DNA of 64,000 bases from JAIVJM01 sp963816985 (GTDB taxonomy: Bacteria; Acidobacteriota; Blastocatellia; Pyrinomonadales; Pyrinomonadaceae), in NCBI GenBank assembly GCA_963816985.1, contig CAWFMF010000001.1:1-64000 (forward strand), in the 5' to 3' direction. Below the pieces are notes generated by a model. That model saw only the letters and a list, made by a program, of their open reading frames with translations, was not told the origin of the DNA and did no database searches. This document shows, one piece after another, positions 46,521 to 55,225 of this stretch (within the stretch, counting starts at the first letter, position 1; the number at the start of each line of letters is the position of its first letter). The position numbers and the translations under genes were made by a program.

Positions 46521-47828
46521 TTGACCGCGCCGACGACTTCGCCTGTCAACGAAACTGATGCCTTCACCAAGCATCTCGGAATGTTCACGCACCCCAAAGG
46601 TTCGCACCTCATCGAGCGCACGCGCCCGCTCGGCGACTGGCTCGCGAGCCGCATCGAGCTGGGCACGTGGCCTTACAGCCGCTCGCTCGAAACCTCCCCG
46701 CGCACTACGGCGCGGGTCAAAAGCCTGAACGGCGTCACGGTCGAGGGCGTCAACTTCGGCTCGCAGGATTATCTCGGACTCTCTTCGCACCCGTCCGTCC
46801 ACGAGGCCGCCATCCGCGCCCTGAGCGACTACGGCCCGCACAGCGCGGCCTCCGCCATCCTGCAAGGCAACACGGGACTCTCGCGCCGCCTCGAACTCGG
46901 CCTCGCCGAGCACCTCCAGACCGAGCACGTCCTGCTCTTCCCCACCGGCTGGGCCGCGGGCTTCGGGACGATTGTCGGCCTCGTGCGCCCCAACGACCAC
47001 GTCGTCCTCGACCAGAACTCGCACGCCTGCCTGATGCAAGGCGCTCGCGCCGCGACCGAGAAGCACACCTTCTTCCGCCACAACGACGTGGAGGACGCGC
47101 GCCGCAAGCTCGAACGCATCCGCTCGAAGGACACGGAGAACGCCGTCCTCGTCGTCACCGAGGGCGTCTTCTCGATGGACTCCGACAGCCCCGACATCGA
47201 GGCGTTGCAACGGGTCTGCCACGAGTTCGACGCTGTGCTTTTGGTGGACGTGGCGCACGACCTCGGCGCTTCGGGGCCGCAGGGGACGGGCCAGATCGGC
47301 TTGCAGAACATGCTCGGCAAAGTTGACCTCGTGATGGGCGCGTTCTCGAAGACGTTCGCGAGCAACGGCGGTTTCCTCGCCACGCACAGCCCTTCGGTGC
47401 GCCACTTCGTCAGCATCTACGGCGGCCCGCACGCCTTCTCCAACGCGCTCTCGCCGATTCAGGCCGGGGTCGTCAACGAGTCGCTGCGCATCGTCCGCTC
47501 GCACGAAGGCGAGCTGTTGCGTAAGAAATCTCTGGCGAACATCAACCAGCTCCGCTCGCTCTTCGCCGAAGACGGCCTCCACTGCTACGGCCAGCCGTCG
47601 CCAATCGTCCCCGTCAGCGTCGGCGACGAGAAGCTGGCGAAGTGGACGGCGCGCGCCATCGAAGAGCACGGCCTCATCGCCAACCTCGTCGAGTACCCGG
47701 CGGTCTCGCGCGGCAAGGCCCGCTTCCGCTTTCAGGTCATGGCCTCGCACACCCACGAACAAGTCGCCCGCGCCGCCGAAATCTTCCGCCACGCATTGGA
47801 AGTGGCGCGTCGCCATCTGGCCGACTAA
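46521..47828 (+). CDS. Alpha-oxoamine synthase (serine palmitoyltransferase-like)
   Basis: 435 residues from a TTG start with AAGGAG seven bases upstream. PLP fold type I: GSQDYLGLSSHPSV, histidine in DQNSHACLMQGA, VDVAHDLGASGPQGTG, and the lysine in MGAFSKTFASNGGF. The FSKTFAS-xGGF text is closer to bacterial serine palmitoyltransferase or CqsA than to BioF or KBL. It would join an acyl-CoA to an amino acid. No acyl carrier protein or sphingolipid gene is adjacent, so the product is uncertain. Confidence 0.8.
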   Translation: MTAPTTSPVNETDAFTKHLGMFTHPKGSHLIERTRPLGDWLASRIELGTWPYSRSLETSPRTTARVKSLNGVTVEGVNFGSQDYLGLSSHPSVHEAAIRALSDYGPHSAASAILQGNTGLSRRLELGLAEHLQTEHVLLFPTGWAAGFGTIVGLVRPNDHVVLDQNSHACLMQGARAATEKHTFFRHNDVEDARRKLERIRSKDTENAVLVVTEGVFSMDSDSPDIEALQRVCHEFDAVLLVDVAHDLGASGPQGTGQIGLQNMLGKVDLVMGAFSKTFASNGGFLATHSPSVRHFVSIYGGPHAFSNALSPIQAGVVNESLRIVRSHEGELLRKKSLANINQLRSLFAEDGLHCYGQPSPIVPVSVGDEKLAKWTARAIEEHGLIANLVEYPAVSRGKARFRFQVMASHTHEQVARAAEIFRHALEVARRHLAD

Positions 47829-47918
47829 AGAAGGCAAAAGTAAAAAGGTAAAAGGCAAAAGTGAAGAGGCGACGTGCCTTCTCACTTTTGCCTTTTACCT
47901 TTTTACTTTTGCCTTCTT
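47828..47918. repeat. Heptamer-built inverted repeat (AAAGGCA type), second copy
   Basis: Perfect 35-base arms at 47828-47862 and 47884-47918, extended inward with a few mismatches. Units GAAGGCA, AAAGTAA, AAAGGTA, AAAGGCA. It begins at the last base of one convergent gene and ends at the last base of the other. Confidence 0.93.
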
Positions 47919-49402
47919 CAGTTCGTCATCTCGTTGACGAGAAGCGTGAGGGCGTTATCCTGCAAGGTGAGGTTGTTTTGCAGCTCGCCGTGGAGGTCGC
48001 AGGCGAAGACGGCGTAGGCGACGGGGAGCGCGGAGCCGTAGAGGTTGCCCGCGCGCGGCTCGCCGAGGTTGAGGCCGAGGAGCGACGGGCGGGAGACGCG
48101 ACCGTCGCCCGGCTCGTACATGACGTTGACGACTTCTTTGCGCGGGACTTTGCGCCCGTCCGCCATCCGCAGCGAGCGCGGGCTCGTTAAGGTCAGCCAG
48201 CGTTCGCGTTTCTCGTCGCGCAAGATGACGGGCGCGGCGAGCGTCTCTTCGCAGTCGCCGCCGAAGGAGAAGAGCGGGACGGGCGCGGGACTCGAAACGT
48301 CCTGCGCGTCGAGCGCTTCGTGGAAGCGGCGCGCGCGCGCGAGCACGACGGCGAAGTACGCGTCCAGCTCTTCGAGCGTGCCCTTGTGCGTCGGCGACTC
48401 TTGATTCTTAATCTCGCCGCGCGCGTAAGCCGCACGGAAGTCCGGGTCGTTGATGGCCGCCCAGCCGAAGCGCCGCCACACGCCGGGGTCGTAGAGGTCA
48501 ACGCTCAAGGGTTGCAGGTTCGCGTCGAGGAACCGCGCCTGACGTTTGTGGGGGAGGAGTTGAAAGATTGAAGGGACGGTCAGAGCGTCTTCGCGCGAGA
48601 GCTTGTTGAGGAGGCGGACGCGGCGGCGCAGGCCTTCCGTCACCGAGTAGCCTTCGAGGAGCGTGGCGAAGGCTTCCGCCGAGCCCTCGTTCGGGACGCC
48701 GACCATGAAAATCTTGTTGACGAACCCGGCTCCCTCCCAGTTGGGCCGCGGCGCGACGCCTTCGGGCGGCAAGTCCCTGTCGCCGTACATCGCCGCGTAG
48801 CGCGCTACCAAGCCGCCCATCGAATGCGCGACGACGTTGAAGCGCAAGTCCGCGTGTCCGAGCTTCGCCTTCAGAGCCTCGACGCGCGTGAACAGCTCGC
48901 GCGCCGACTCGATGTTGTCGCGCCGCCAGTCGTAAGCGAAGACGTAGAACGTGTCGCGGTCGCCGTCCGGCGCGGGGCTCTCCCAGTCGCCTTCGCGGTA
49001 GCCGCCGTAACGCCTCAGGGCTTCGAGCAGCCCGTGATAGACGTACAGCTCCGGCGCGATGCGCGCGAGCTTCGCCGTCTCCAGAATCTTCCCGGCCACG
49101 AGGTCATCACGATTCGCGGAGAGGTCGGGCGTCGTCGGCAGGCCGAGCCCGTCCACCGACGAGCGGAACGCCGAAGGCCAGACCACCTCGCCCGTCCGGC
49201 GGTTGACCATCTGCGAGCCGAGCACGCCGGGGATGACGATGACGGGCCGCTTGCCCGTGCGCGCACGAGACGCCGCGAAGATGCGCTCAAGGTCGGGCGT
49301 GCGCCGCGCGCCGCAGCCCACAAAGGTTATCGCTTGCGCGATAACCAAAACGATGAACGCGGAACGATGAACGCGGAACTGAAGAGAGTTTTGTCTTTTC
49401 AT
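47918..49402 (-). CDS. LCAT-like alpha/beta-hydrolase lipoprotein
   Basis: 494 residues. The N-terminus is a probable lipoprotein signal (FIVLVIAQAITFVGCG). The hydrolase has VIVIPGVLGSQM and the nucleophile serine in VVAHSMGGLVARY, typical of lecithin:cholesterol acyltransferase-like lipases. Residues about 5-18 (NSLQFRVHRSAFIV) are encoded by an intergenic-type palindrome, and no Shine-Dalgarno is visible before the ATG. The true start may therefore differ. Confidence 0.8.
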   Translation of the reverse strand: MKRQNSLQFRVHRSAFIVLVIAQAITFVGCGARRTPDLERIFAASRARTGKRPVIVIPGVLGSQMVNRRTGEVVWPSAFRSSVDGLGLPTTPDLSANRDDLVAGKILETAKLARIAPELYVYHGLLEALRRYGGYREGDWESPAPDGDRDTFYVFAYDWRRDNIESARELFTRVEALKAKLGHADLRFNVVAHSMGGLVARYAAMYGDRDLPPEGVAPRPNWEGAGFVNKIFMVGVPNEGSAEAFATLLEGYSVTEGLRRRVRLLNKLSREDALTVPSIFQLLPHKRQARFLDANLQPLSVDLYDPGVWRRFGWAAINDPDFRAAYARGEIKNQESPTHKGTLEELDAYFAVVLARARRFHEALDAQDVSSPAPVPLFSFGGDCEETLAAPVILRDEKRERWLTLTSPRSLRMADGRKVPRKEVVNVMYEPGDGRVSRPSLLGLNLGEPRAGNLYGSALPVAYAVFACDLHGELQNNLTLQDNALTLLVNEMTN

Positions 49403-49426
49403 TCAGCGTTCATCGTTCCGCGTTCA
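49354..49426. repeat. Heptamer-built inverted repeat (GAACGCG/GAACGAT type)
   Basis: Perfect 21-base arms, 49354-49374 and 49406-49426. It lies across the start of the LCAT-like gene and the end of the larB gene and is translated in both. Confidence 0.9.
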
Positions 49427-50172
49427 AACTTTCTATTGATGAGGCTCGCGACGAAGCCCGCGCCGAAGCCGTTGTCAATGTTGACGACCGTGACGTTCGA
49501 GGCGCACGAGTTGAGCATGCCGAGGAGCGCGGCCACGCCGCCGAACGACGCGCCGTAGCCGATGCTCGTCGGGACGGCGATGACGGGCACCGAGACGAGG
49601 CCGCCGACGACGCTCGGCAGCGCGCCCTCCATCCCGGCGGCGACAACGAGGACGCGCGCCGCTTGCAGGCGCTCGCGCTCGGCCATGAGGCGGTGAATGC
49701 CTGCGACGCCCGCGTCCCAGACGCGCTCGACGCGGTTGCCCATCGCCTCGGCGGTGAGCGCCGCTTCTTCGGCCACGGGAATGTCGCTCGTCCCGGCGGT
49801 GACGACGAGGACGGGGCCGACGCCCCTCTCTTCGCGGTCGCGCCGGATGCGAATCATGCGCGCCGAAGGGTGCCACTCGGCCTCCGTGCAGACGTTCCTG
49901 ACCTCGCCGAAAGTCTCCTCGTCGGTGCGCGTGACGAGCACGTTGGGCGAGCGCGCGGCGAGCCGCTCGACGATCTCGACCACCTGCGTGCGCGTCTTGC
50001 CCGCGCCGAAGACGACTTCGGGAAAACCCTGCCGCGTGGCCCGCGCGTGGTCAACGCGCGTGTGGCCGATGTCCTCGAAGTGCAGATTTGAAATTCGCCG
50101 CGCCGCCTCGGCCTCGCCCAACTCCCCGCCCTTGTAGTCGCGCAGCAGACGTTCTAATTCTCGTAAATCCAT
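49399..50172 (-). CDS. larB: Nickel-pincer cofactor biosynthesis protein LarB
   Basis: 257 residues from ATG 50172. The C-terminal half is an AIR-carboxylase (PurE)-like domain: VLVVTAGTSDIPVAEEAALTAE, VVAAGMEGALPSVVGGLV and PTSIGYGASFGG. The N-terminal helical part is specific to LarB. LarB adenylates and carboxylates nicotinic acid adenine dinucleotide in making the lactate racemase cofactor. larC and larE are not in the window. The last residues (ERGTMNAE) come from the palindromic repeat. Confidence 0.88.
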   Translation of the reverse strand: MDLRELERLLRDYKGGELGEAEAARRISNLHFEDIGHTRVDHARATRQGFPEVVFGAGKTRTQVVEIVERLAARSPNVLVTRTDEETFGEVRNVCTEAEWHPSARMIRIRRDREERGVGPVLVVTAGTSDIPVAEEAALTAEAMGNRVERVWDAGVAGIHRLMAERERLQAARVLVVAAGMEGALPSVVGGLVSVPVIAVPTSIGYGASFGGVAALLGMLNSCASNVTVVNIDNGFGAGFVASLINRKFERGTMNAE

Positions 50173-50394
50173 CTTAATGAAAGACGCCCTTCCCACGTCG
50201 CCCCGATAAGGAACACGCATTCTAGCACCCCGTTCGCGCCGCCCCGAAGCGTGCCCGCCTTGCCGCGTGTCGCTTCGGGGTTGACGCTGACGCGCCGCGT
50301 GTCATATACATTCGCCCTTCAACCTCGCGTCAACTGAGCCCGCGCCCCCGGCGGGCAGCACCTCAACCCTCAACCTCAAAGGAGATTCCCTTCC

Positions 50395-50619
50395 ATGAAC
50401 AAAATCACCATCGCGCTCATCATCGCGCAGAACGGCCTGCGGACGTCGGCCTCTCTGCTCTCGGCGAACGCGGCCAAACTGGATGCGCAGGCGGCTGCGT
50501 CCACGGACAAGGCGGAACAGACCAAGCTCAAAAAGAAGGCGACCAAGGCACGGAAACTGTCGCAGATTTTGACCGCCGCCGACGCGGGCATCACCTCCTA
50601 CATGTCCGAGTCGGAGTAG
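50395..50619 (+). CDS. Small alanine- and lysine-rich protein of unknown function
   Basis: 74 residues with AAAGGAGATTCCCTTCC before the ATG. One helix-rich segment with Ala, Lys and Ser repeats (KAEQTKLKKKATKARKLSQIL). No family recognised. The 222 bases before it hold no other gene. Confidence 0.65.
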   Translation: MNKITIALIIAQNGLRTSASLLSANAAKLDAQAAASTDKAEQTKLKKKATKARKLSQILTAADAGITSYMSESE

Positions 50620-50753
50620 ACTCCCCAGAGCCTTGCGCCCGCCCCACGCGACCCGTAAGATGCCTCACGAAGCAGAGGTCAGCAGCCGTTGGACGAGAAG
50701 TCAGACTCAACTGACTTCCGACCGAAGGCTTCTGGCCTCTCCTCTCTACATCT

Positions 50754-51392
50754 ATGGAACTGACCGTCGCCGTCACGGGGGCCTCCGGCTCAATCTACGC
50801 ACAACGCACGCTCGCGCACATGGCGGCGAGCGGAGTGGTGGAGCGCGTCAACCTCGTCATGTCGGGGTCGGCTTTGGTGGTGGCGCGCGTCGAGACGGGG
50901 GCGAAGCTGACGGACGGCGACGTGCGGGCCGTCAACGAGTGGGTCGGCCTCGCGCCCGACTCGAAGCTCATACGCTTCCACCGCCTCGACAACATGGCCG
51001 CGCCGCCCGCTTCGGGGTCGCACGCGCAGGCCGGGATGGTCGTCGTGCCATGTTCGATGGGGACGCTCGGCGCGATAGCTTCGGGCGCAGGGAGTAACCT
51101 CATCCACCGCGCGGCGGACGTGACGCTCAAGGAGGGCCGCAAGCTCGTCCTCGTCGTGCGAGAGTCGCCCTACAACGCGATTCATCTGGAGAACATGCTG
51201 CGGCTCGCGCACGCGGGCGCGCGTATCCTCCCGGCGAGTCCGGGCTTCTACCACCGCCCGCAGACCATCGAAGAGCTGGTTGACCACCTCGTCTTTCGCA
51301 TCCTCGACCAGCTCGGCGTCCCGCACTCGCAGGCGACGCGTTGGAAGGGCGACCCGACCGCGCCCGAACCCGTCCCGGTCGAAGGCGACTGA
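50754..51392 (+). CDS. UbiX-family flavin prenyltransferase
   Basis: 212 residues. The flavoprotein fold shows VAVTGASGSIYAQRTL, the loop CSMGTLGAIASGAGSNLIHRAADVTLKEGRKLVLVVRESP and a C-terminal GFYHRPQT. UbiX makes prenylated FMN for UbiD decarboxylases. In organisms using the futalosine pathway such a pair (MqnL and partners) may remove the carboxylate late in menaquinone synthesis. It heads the menaquinone group here. Confidence 0.88.
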   Translation: MELTVAVTGASGSIYAQRTLAHMAASGVVERVNLVMSGSALVVARVETGAKLTDGDVRAVNEWVGLAPDSKLIRFHRLDNMAAPPASGSHAQAGMVVVPCSMGTLGAIASGAGSNLIHRAADVTLKEGRKLVLVVRESPYNAIHLENMLRLAHAGARILPASPGFYHRPQTIEELVDHLVFRILDQLGVPHSQATRWKGDPTAPEPVPVEGD

Positions 51393-51413
51393 GAGCGTCG
51401 AGGGGAAGAAGGC

Positions 51414-51893
51414 ATGTCCCAGAACGAGTGGCAACGCGGCCCATACACCATCAGCACCGACCGCGCGCGGCTGGACGTTGCGGCCATCCACGAATTCCTG
51501 AGCACGCGGAGCTACTGGGCGCAAGGCCGCGACTTCGAGACCGTTCGTCGCGCCGTCGAGAACTCGCTGCCCTTCGGAGTTTATAAAGACGGGCGGCAAA
51601 TCGGCTTCGCACGCGTGGTGACGGACTGCGCGACCTTCGCGTGGCTCGCGGATGTCTACGTCCTCGACGAGTTCCGGGGCGAGGGCTTGGGCAAGTGGCT
51701 CGTCGAAGTCATCCTCTCGCACCCCGACCTGCAACACCTCCGCCGCTGGATTCTCGGCACGCGCGACGCGCACGAACTCTACCGCCGCTTCGGCTTCCGT
51801 GAAGTCGAGCAGCCCCAGTTCTACATGCACAAACTGGCCACGGGCGCGACGGCCCCGCCTCCGCCAAAAGAGGCGACGGGCGGCGACGAGTGA
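51414..51893 (+). CDS. GNAT family N-acetyltransferase
   Basis: 159 residues with GGGGAAGAAGG before the ATG. GNAT landmarks are LADVYVLDEFRGEGLGKWLVEVIL (acetyl-CoA loop) and ELYRRFGFREV. Lies in the same direction, 22 bases after the UbiX-like gene. The substrate cannot be told from sequence. Confidence 0.88.
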   Translation: MSQNEWQRGPYTISTDRARLDVAAIHEFLSTRSYWAQGRDFETVRRAVENSLPFGVYKDGRQIGFARVVTDCATFAWLADVYVLDEFRGEGLGKWLVEVILSHPDLQHLRRWILGTRDAHELYRRFGFREVEQPQFYMHKLATGATAPPPPKEATGGDE

Positions 51894-52041
51894 CCCCGTT
51901 GGCAGACTGCGACGCTCGGCCCGCCGCGTGGCGATTTGCAAAGCGAAAGCGCCGCGACAGACAATCTTTCAGCGACTTTTTCAAGCATTTTTGCTGGCGC
52001 GGCCCTTGCTTTAGACGAAAGCGGTGCGAGAGAGTCAACAA

Positions 52042-52132
52042 GTCAGAACCGCCTGCGGTAGCGGGCGGGTCTTAATGGCCGTCAGCATAACGTTAACGTC
52101 AAAACCCGCCCGCTACCGCAGGCGGTTCTGAC
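52042..52132. repeat. Inverted repeat with 29-base arms
   Basis: Perfect arms GTCAGAACCGCCTGCGGTAG... at 52042-52070 and 52104-52132. It lies just upstream of the MqnP-like gene, within the menaquinone group. No other copy seen here. Confidence 0.88.
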
Positions 52133-52144
52133 CTATCCAGAACA

Positions 52145-53053
52145 TTGAGCAGAGAGACTTCACCACAGCCTTTGGCGCGCGCGGTCTTGGAGACGACACG
52201 GAACGTCCGCACGACGCTCGAAATGATAAAGATCGAGCACACGCTCTTCGCGCTCCCCTTCGCCTTCCTCGGCGCGGTGCTCGCGGCGGGAGGGCTCCCG
52301 ACGCTCCGGCAGCTCGTCTGGATAACTCTCGCGATGGTCGGCGCGCGCTCGGCGGCGATGGCCTTCAACCGCATCGCCGACCGCGAGATAGACGCGCGCA
52401 ACCCTCGGACGCAGATGCGCGCCGTCCCCGCCGGGCGGCTCTCGGTCTCTTTCGTCTGGGCGTTCACGATCATTTCGGCGGCGCTCTTCTTCCTCTCCGC
52501 CGCGATGCTCAACCGCCTGACGCTCCTCCTCGCGCCGGTCGCGTTGGCGAGCGTCCTGCTCTACTCCTACACGAAGCGTTTTACTTCGCTCTCGCACGTC
52601 GTCCTCGGCTGGTGCCTGTGCATCGCGCCGACCGGGGCATGGATCGCCGTGCGCGGCGCGCTCGACTCGACGGTGCCGCTCCTGCTCTCGCTCGTCGTGC
52701 TCCTCTGGACAGCCGGGTTCGACGTGCTCTACGCCTGTCAGGACTACGACTTCGACCGCGAGGCGGGCCTCCGCTCGATACCGGCGCGCGTCGGCGTCGC
52801 GCGCGCCCTCTGGGTCTCAAGGCTCCTCCACGCGGGGGCATTCGCGGCGCTCGTTGCGCTATACTTTCAGACTTCCCTCGGCGCGGCGGCGCTCGCAGGG
52901 GTCCTGGTGACGGGCGCGCTGCTCGTCTACCAGCACTCGCTCGTCCGGGCCGGCGACCTGTCGCGCCTCGACGCGGCCTTCTTCACCACCAACGCCTTCG
53001 TCAGCGTCATCCTGCTGGCGACCTTCGGCGCGGCGGTTCTGTTAGGAGTTTGA
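52145..53053 (+). CDS. mqnP: UbiA-family prenyltransferase (MqnP-like)
   Basis: 302 residues from TTG 52145; an ATG at 52223 is the alternative but would remove residues usually present. About eight to nine membrane segments. The first aspartate motif is NRIADREIDARNPRTQM and the second DYDFDREAGL, both binding the prenyl diphosphate. MqnP attaches the isoprenoid in the futalosine pathway. The grouping with mqnE and mqnD supports this over a ubiquinone role. Confidence 0.85.
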   Translation: MSRETSPQPLARAVLETTRNVRTTLEMIKIEHTLFALPFAFLGAVLAAGGLPTLRQLVWITLAMVGARSAAMAFNRIADREIDARNPRTQMRAVPAGRLSVSFVWAFTIISAALFFLSAAMLNRLTLLLAPVALASVLLYSYTKRFTSLSHVVLGWCLCIAPTGAWIAVRGALDSTVPLLLSLVVLLWTAGFDVLYACQDYDFDREAGLRSIPARVGVARALWVSRLLHAGAFAALVALYFQTSLGAAALAGVLVTGALLVYQHSLVRAGDLSRLDAAFFTTNAFVSVILLATFGAAVLLGV

Positions 53054-53089
53054 AGACGCTCGACTTAACTTGAGAGGCAAAAGCAAGTC

Positions 53090-53704
53090 ATGACTGCCAC
53101 ACTCACTCCGACCGAAGAGAAGACAAGCGCGCTCGTGCTCCACTTCAGTCCCCTCCTGAAGAAGCTCAACGAGCAGGAGTTTTATGAATTCTGCATGCTC
53201 AACAAAGACCTCCGCCTGGAACTCAATGATGAAGGAGACCTCATCATCATGTCGCCAACCGGGGGAAAGACTGGAATCCGCAACTTTGCGTTGACCGTCA
53301 AATTCGGCATTTGGTCAGAGAAGGATAAGACTGGTAAAGGATTCGACTCCTCAACCATCTTCTCCCTGCCGAACGGCGCGAAGAGGTCGCCCGACCTCGC
53401 CTGGGTGGGAAACGAGAGGTGGGAGTCGCTCACGGAAGAAGAACAAGAGCGATTCCCTCCACTCTGCCCCGATTTTGTCGTTGAGCTGCGCTCGCCGAGC
53501 GACTCGATGCGGTATTTACAGAAGAAGATGAAGGAGTACATCGCCAACGGCGCGCAACTCGGATGGCTGATTGACCCGTATGAGAAGAAAGTGCATGTTT
53601 ACCGCGCGCAGACTGCCGTCGAGGTTTTGGACGACCCGCAGACCGTCACCGGCGAACCGCTCCTGCCCGGCTTCACCCTCGACGTGCAGGCGCTCTGGGA
53701 TTGA
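53090..53704 (+). CDS. Uma2 family (DUF820) putative endonuclease
   Basis: 204 residues. PD-(D/E)xK-like residues appear as SPDLAWVGNERW and PDFVVELRSPSDS, followed by KMKEYIANGAQLGWLIDP. Found here inside a metabolic operon, but such genes are widespread and mobile in these bacteria. Function unknown; nuclease activity inferred from the fold. Confidence 0.85.
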   Translation: MTATLTPTEEKTSALVLHFSPLLKKLNEQEFYEFCMLNKDLRLELNDEGDLIIMSPTGGKTGIRNFALTVKFGIWSEKDKTGKGFDSSTIFSLPNGAKRSPDLAWVGNERWESLTEEEQERFPPLCPDFVVELRSPSDSMRYLQKKMKEYIANGAQLGWLIDPYEKKVHVYRAQTAVEVLDDPQTVTGEPLLPGFTLDVQALWD

Positions 53705-53707
53705 GTC

Positions 53708-53741
53708 TTAACTTTGAACTTTGAACCTTGAACTTTGAACT
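53708..53741. repeat. Single heptamer tract (ACTTTGA type)
   Basis: About five 7-base units (ACTTTGA, ACCTTGA and similar) between the Uma2 stop and the mqnE start. It corresponds to one arm of the repeats at 56079 and 60766, without the opposing arm. Confidence 0.75.
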
Positions 53742-53742
53742 C

Positions 53743-54855
53743 ATGAATTTTTCATACGACCCGAAACTCAACGAGCTGGCCGCCAAAGTCGAGGCGGGCG
53801 AGCGTCTGACTTTTGAAGACGGCGTGGCGCTGTTCGCGTCGGACGACTTGCCGGGGCTGGGCCGTCTGGCCGACTCCGTGAGGCGGCGTTTGCACGGGGC
53901 GACGACTTACTACAACGTCAACCGCCACTTCAACCCGACCAACGTCTGCTACGCCGACTGCAAGTTCTGCGGCTTCTTTCGCACGCCCCGGCAGCCGGAC
54001 GCCTACACGCACAACATCGAAGACTCCCTGCGCATCGCGGGCGAGGCCGTCCAAGAGGGCGCGACCGAGCTGCACATCGTCGGCGGGCTCAACACGAAGC
54101 TGCCGTTCAGCTACTTCACAGACCTGCTCTCTTCTTTGAAGAGCCGGTTCCCTCGTCTTCACTTGAAGGCTTGGACGATGGTCGAGATAGACCACTTCGC
54201 GGGCTTCTACAAGATGACGGACGAGGAGGTCATCGAGCGTCTCAAAGAGGCGGGGATGGACTCGTGTCCGGGCGGCGGGGCCGAGATTTTTCGCGAGCCG
54301 ACGCGCTCGATGATCTGCGCGCACAAGACCGACGGCAATCGCTGGCTCGAACTCTCCGGCAAAGTCCACGCCGCCGGTCTGAAGACCAACGCGACCATGC
54401 TCTACGGCCACATCGAGACGCTGGAAGACCGCGTTGACCACCTCGTCCGCCTGCGCGAGCAGCAGGACAAGTCGGGCGGCTTCCAGTGCTTCATCCCGCT
54501 CGCCTTCTACCCGCCGGGCACGCAGCTCTCGCACCTGCCGGGGCCGTCGGGCGTGGACTCCCTGAAGACGATGGCCGTCTCGCGCCTCATGCTCGACAAC
54601 TTCCCGCACGTCAAGTCCTACTGGGTGATGCTCGGCAAGCGGCTCGCGCAGGTTGCCCTGCACTACGGCGCGAACGACCTCGACGGGACGATCACCGAGG
54701 GCGGCGAACTCTCCACAAGTTACTCGGTCGAGGCCGGGAACGAAGTCAAGATGTCCAAGCAGGAGATCGTCACGCTCATCGAAGACGCGGGCCTCGTCGC
54801 CGTCGAGCGCGACACGCTCTACAACCCCGTGGCGCGCGAGGCCGCCCCGGTCTGA
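53743..54855 (+). CDS. mqnE: Aminofutalosine synthase (radical SAM)
   Basis: 370 residues from ATG 53743 (a TTG at 53728 lies in the repeat tract). The radical-SAM cluster motif is CYADCKFC near residues 68-75. Family text includes HIVGGLNTKLPF, VEIDHFA, DSCPGGGAEIF, LKTNATMLYGH and SYWVMLGKRLAQ. These fit MqnE (first radical step with chorismate-derived substrate) better than MqnC. Upstream spacing contains a heptamer tract in place of a classic binding site. Confidence 0.9.
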   Translation: MNFSYDPKLNELAAKVEAGERLTFEDGVALFASDDLPGLGRLADSVRRRLHGATTYYNVNRHFNPTNVCYADCKFCGFFRTPRQPDAYTHNIEDSLRIAGEAVQEGATELHIVGGLNTKLPFSYFTDLLSSLKSRFPRLHLKAWTMVEIDHFAGFYKMTDEEVIERLKEAGMDSCPGGGAEIFREPTRSMICAHKTDGNRWLELSGKVHAAGLKTNATMLYGHIETLEDRVDHLVRLREQQDKSGGFQCFIPLAFYPPGTQLSHLPGPSGVDSLKTMAVSRLMLDNFPHVKSYWVMLGKRLAQVALHYGANDLDGTITEGGELSTSYSVEAGNEVKMSKQEIVTLIEDAGLVAVERDTLYNPVAREAAPV

Positions 54856-54925
54856 ATGTTCGACGGGCCTCGCCGTGTTAAAATGAACTTTCCCCGCCTA
54901 CTGACTCCGAAATGAGGACATACGT

Positions 54926-55219
54926 ATGACCAACGAAGAGATTCAGAAGGTGATGGAGTTCATCATCAAACAGCAGGAGAGTTTCGCCGAAAACATGGCG
55001 CAGTCCGAGGCGCGCATCAGCCGACTTGAGACGGCGACCGTCCACCTCTACAGCTCAATGACTGAACTTGCAAAGTCACAAATAGCCTTGACCGAGAAGA
55101 TGGGGATACTGGCCGAGGCACAGGCACAGTTGAACGAATCACTCGCGCACACCGACCAGCGCGTGAACGCACTGATTGACATCATTGACCAGAGACGCAA
55201 CGGCGAAACACAGACTTAA
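54926..55219 (+). CDS. Small coiled-coil protein of unknown function
   Basis: 97 residues, almost wholly helical with heptad-like hydrophobic spacing (MTNEEIQKVMEFIIKQQESFAENMAQ...). GAGG lies before the ATG. No family assigned. Located between mqnE and mqnD and ends 7 bases before mqnD. Confidence 0.65.
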   Translation: MTNEEIQKVMEFIIKQQESFAENMAQSEARISRLETATVHLYSSMTELAKSQIALTEKMGILAEAQAQLNESLAHTDQRVNALIDIIDQRRNGETQT

Positions 55220-55225
55220 AACGAA

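Noticed and set aside
49399..50172. PurE instead of LarB
   Set aside because: The AIR-carboxylase-like part is preceded by a LarB-type N-terminal region and no purine genes are adjacent.
53743..54855. MqnC instead of MqnE
   Set aside because: The texts DSCPGGGAEIF, TNATMLYGH and SYWVMLG match aminofutalosine synthase better.
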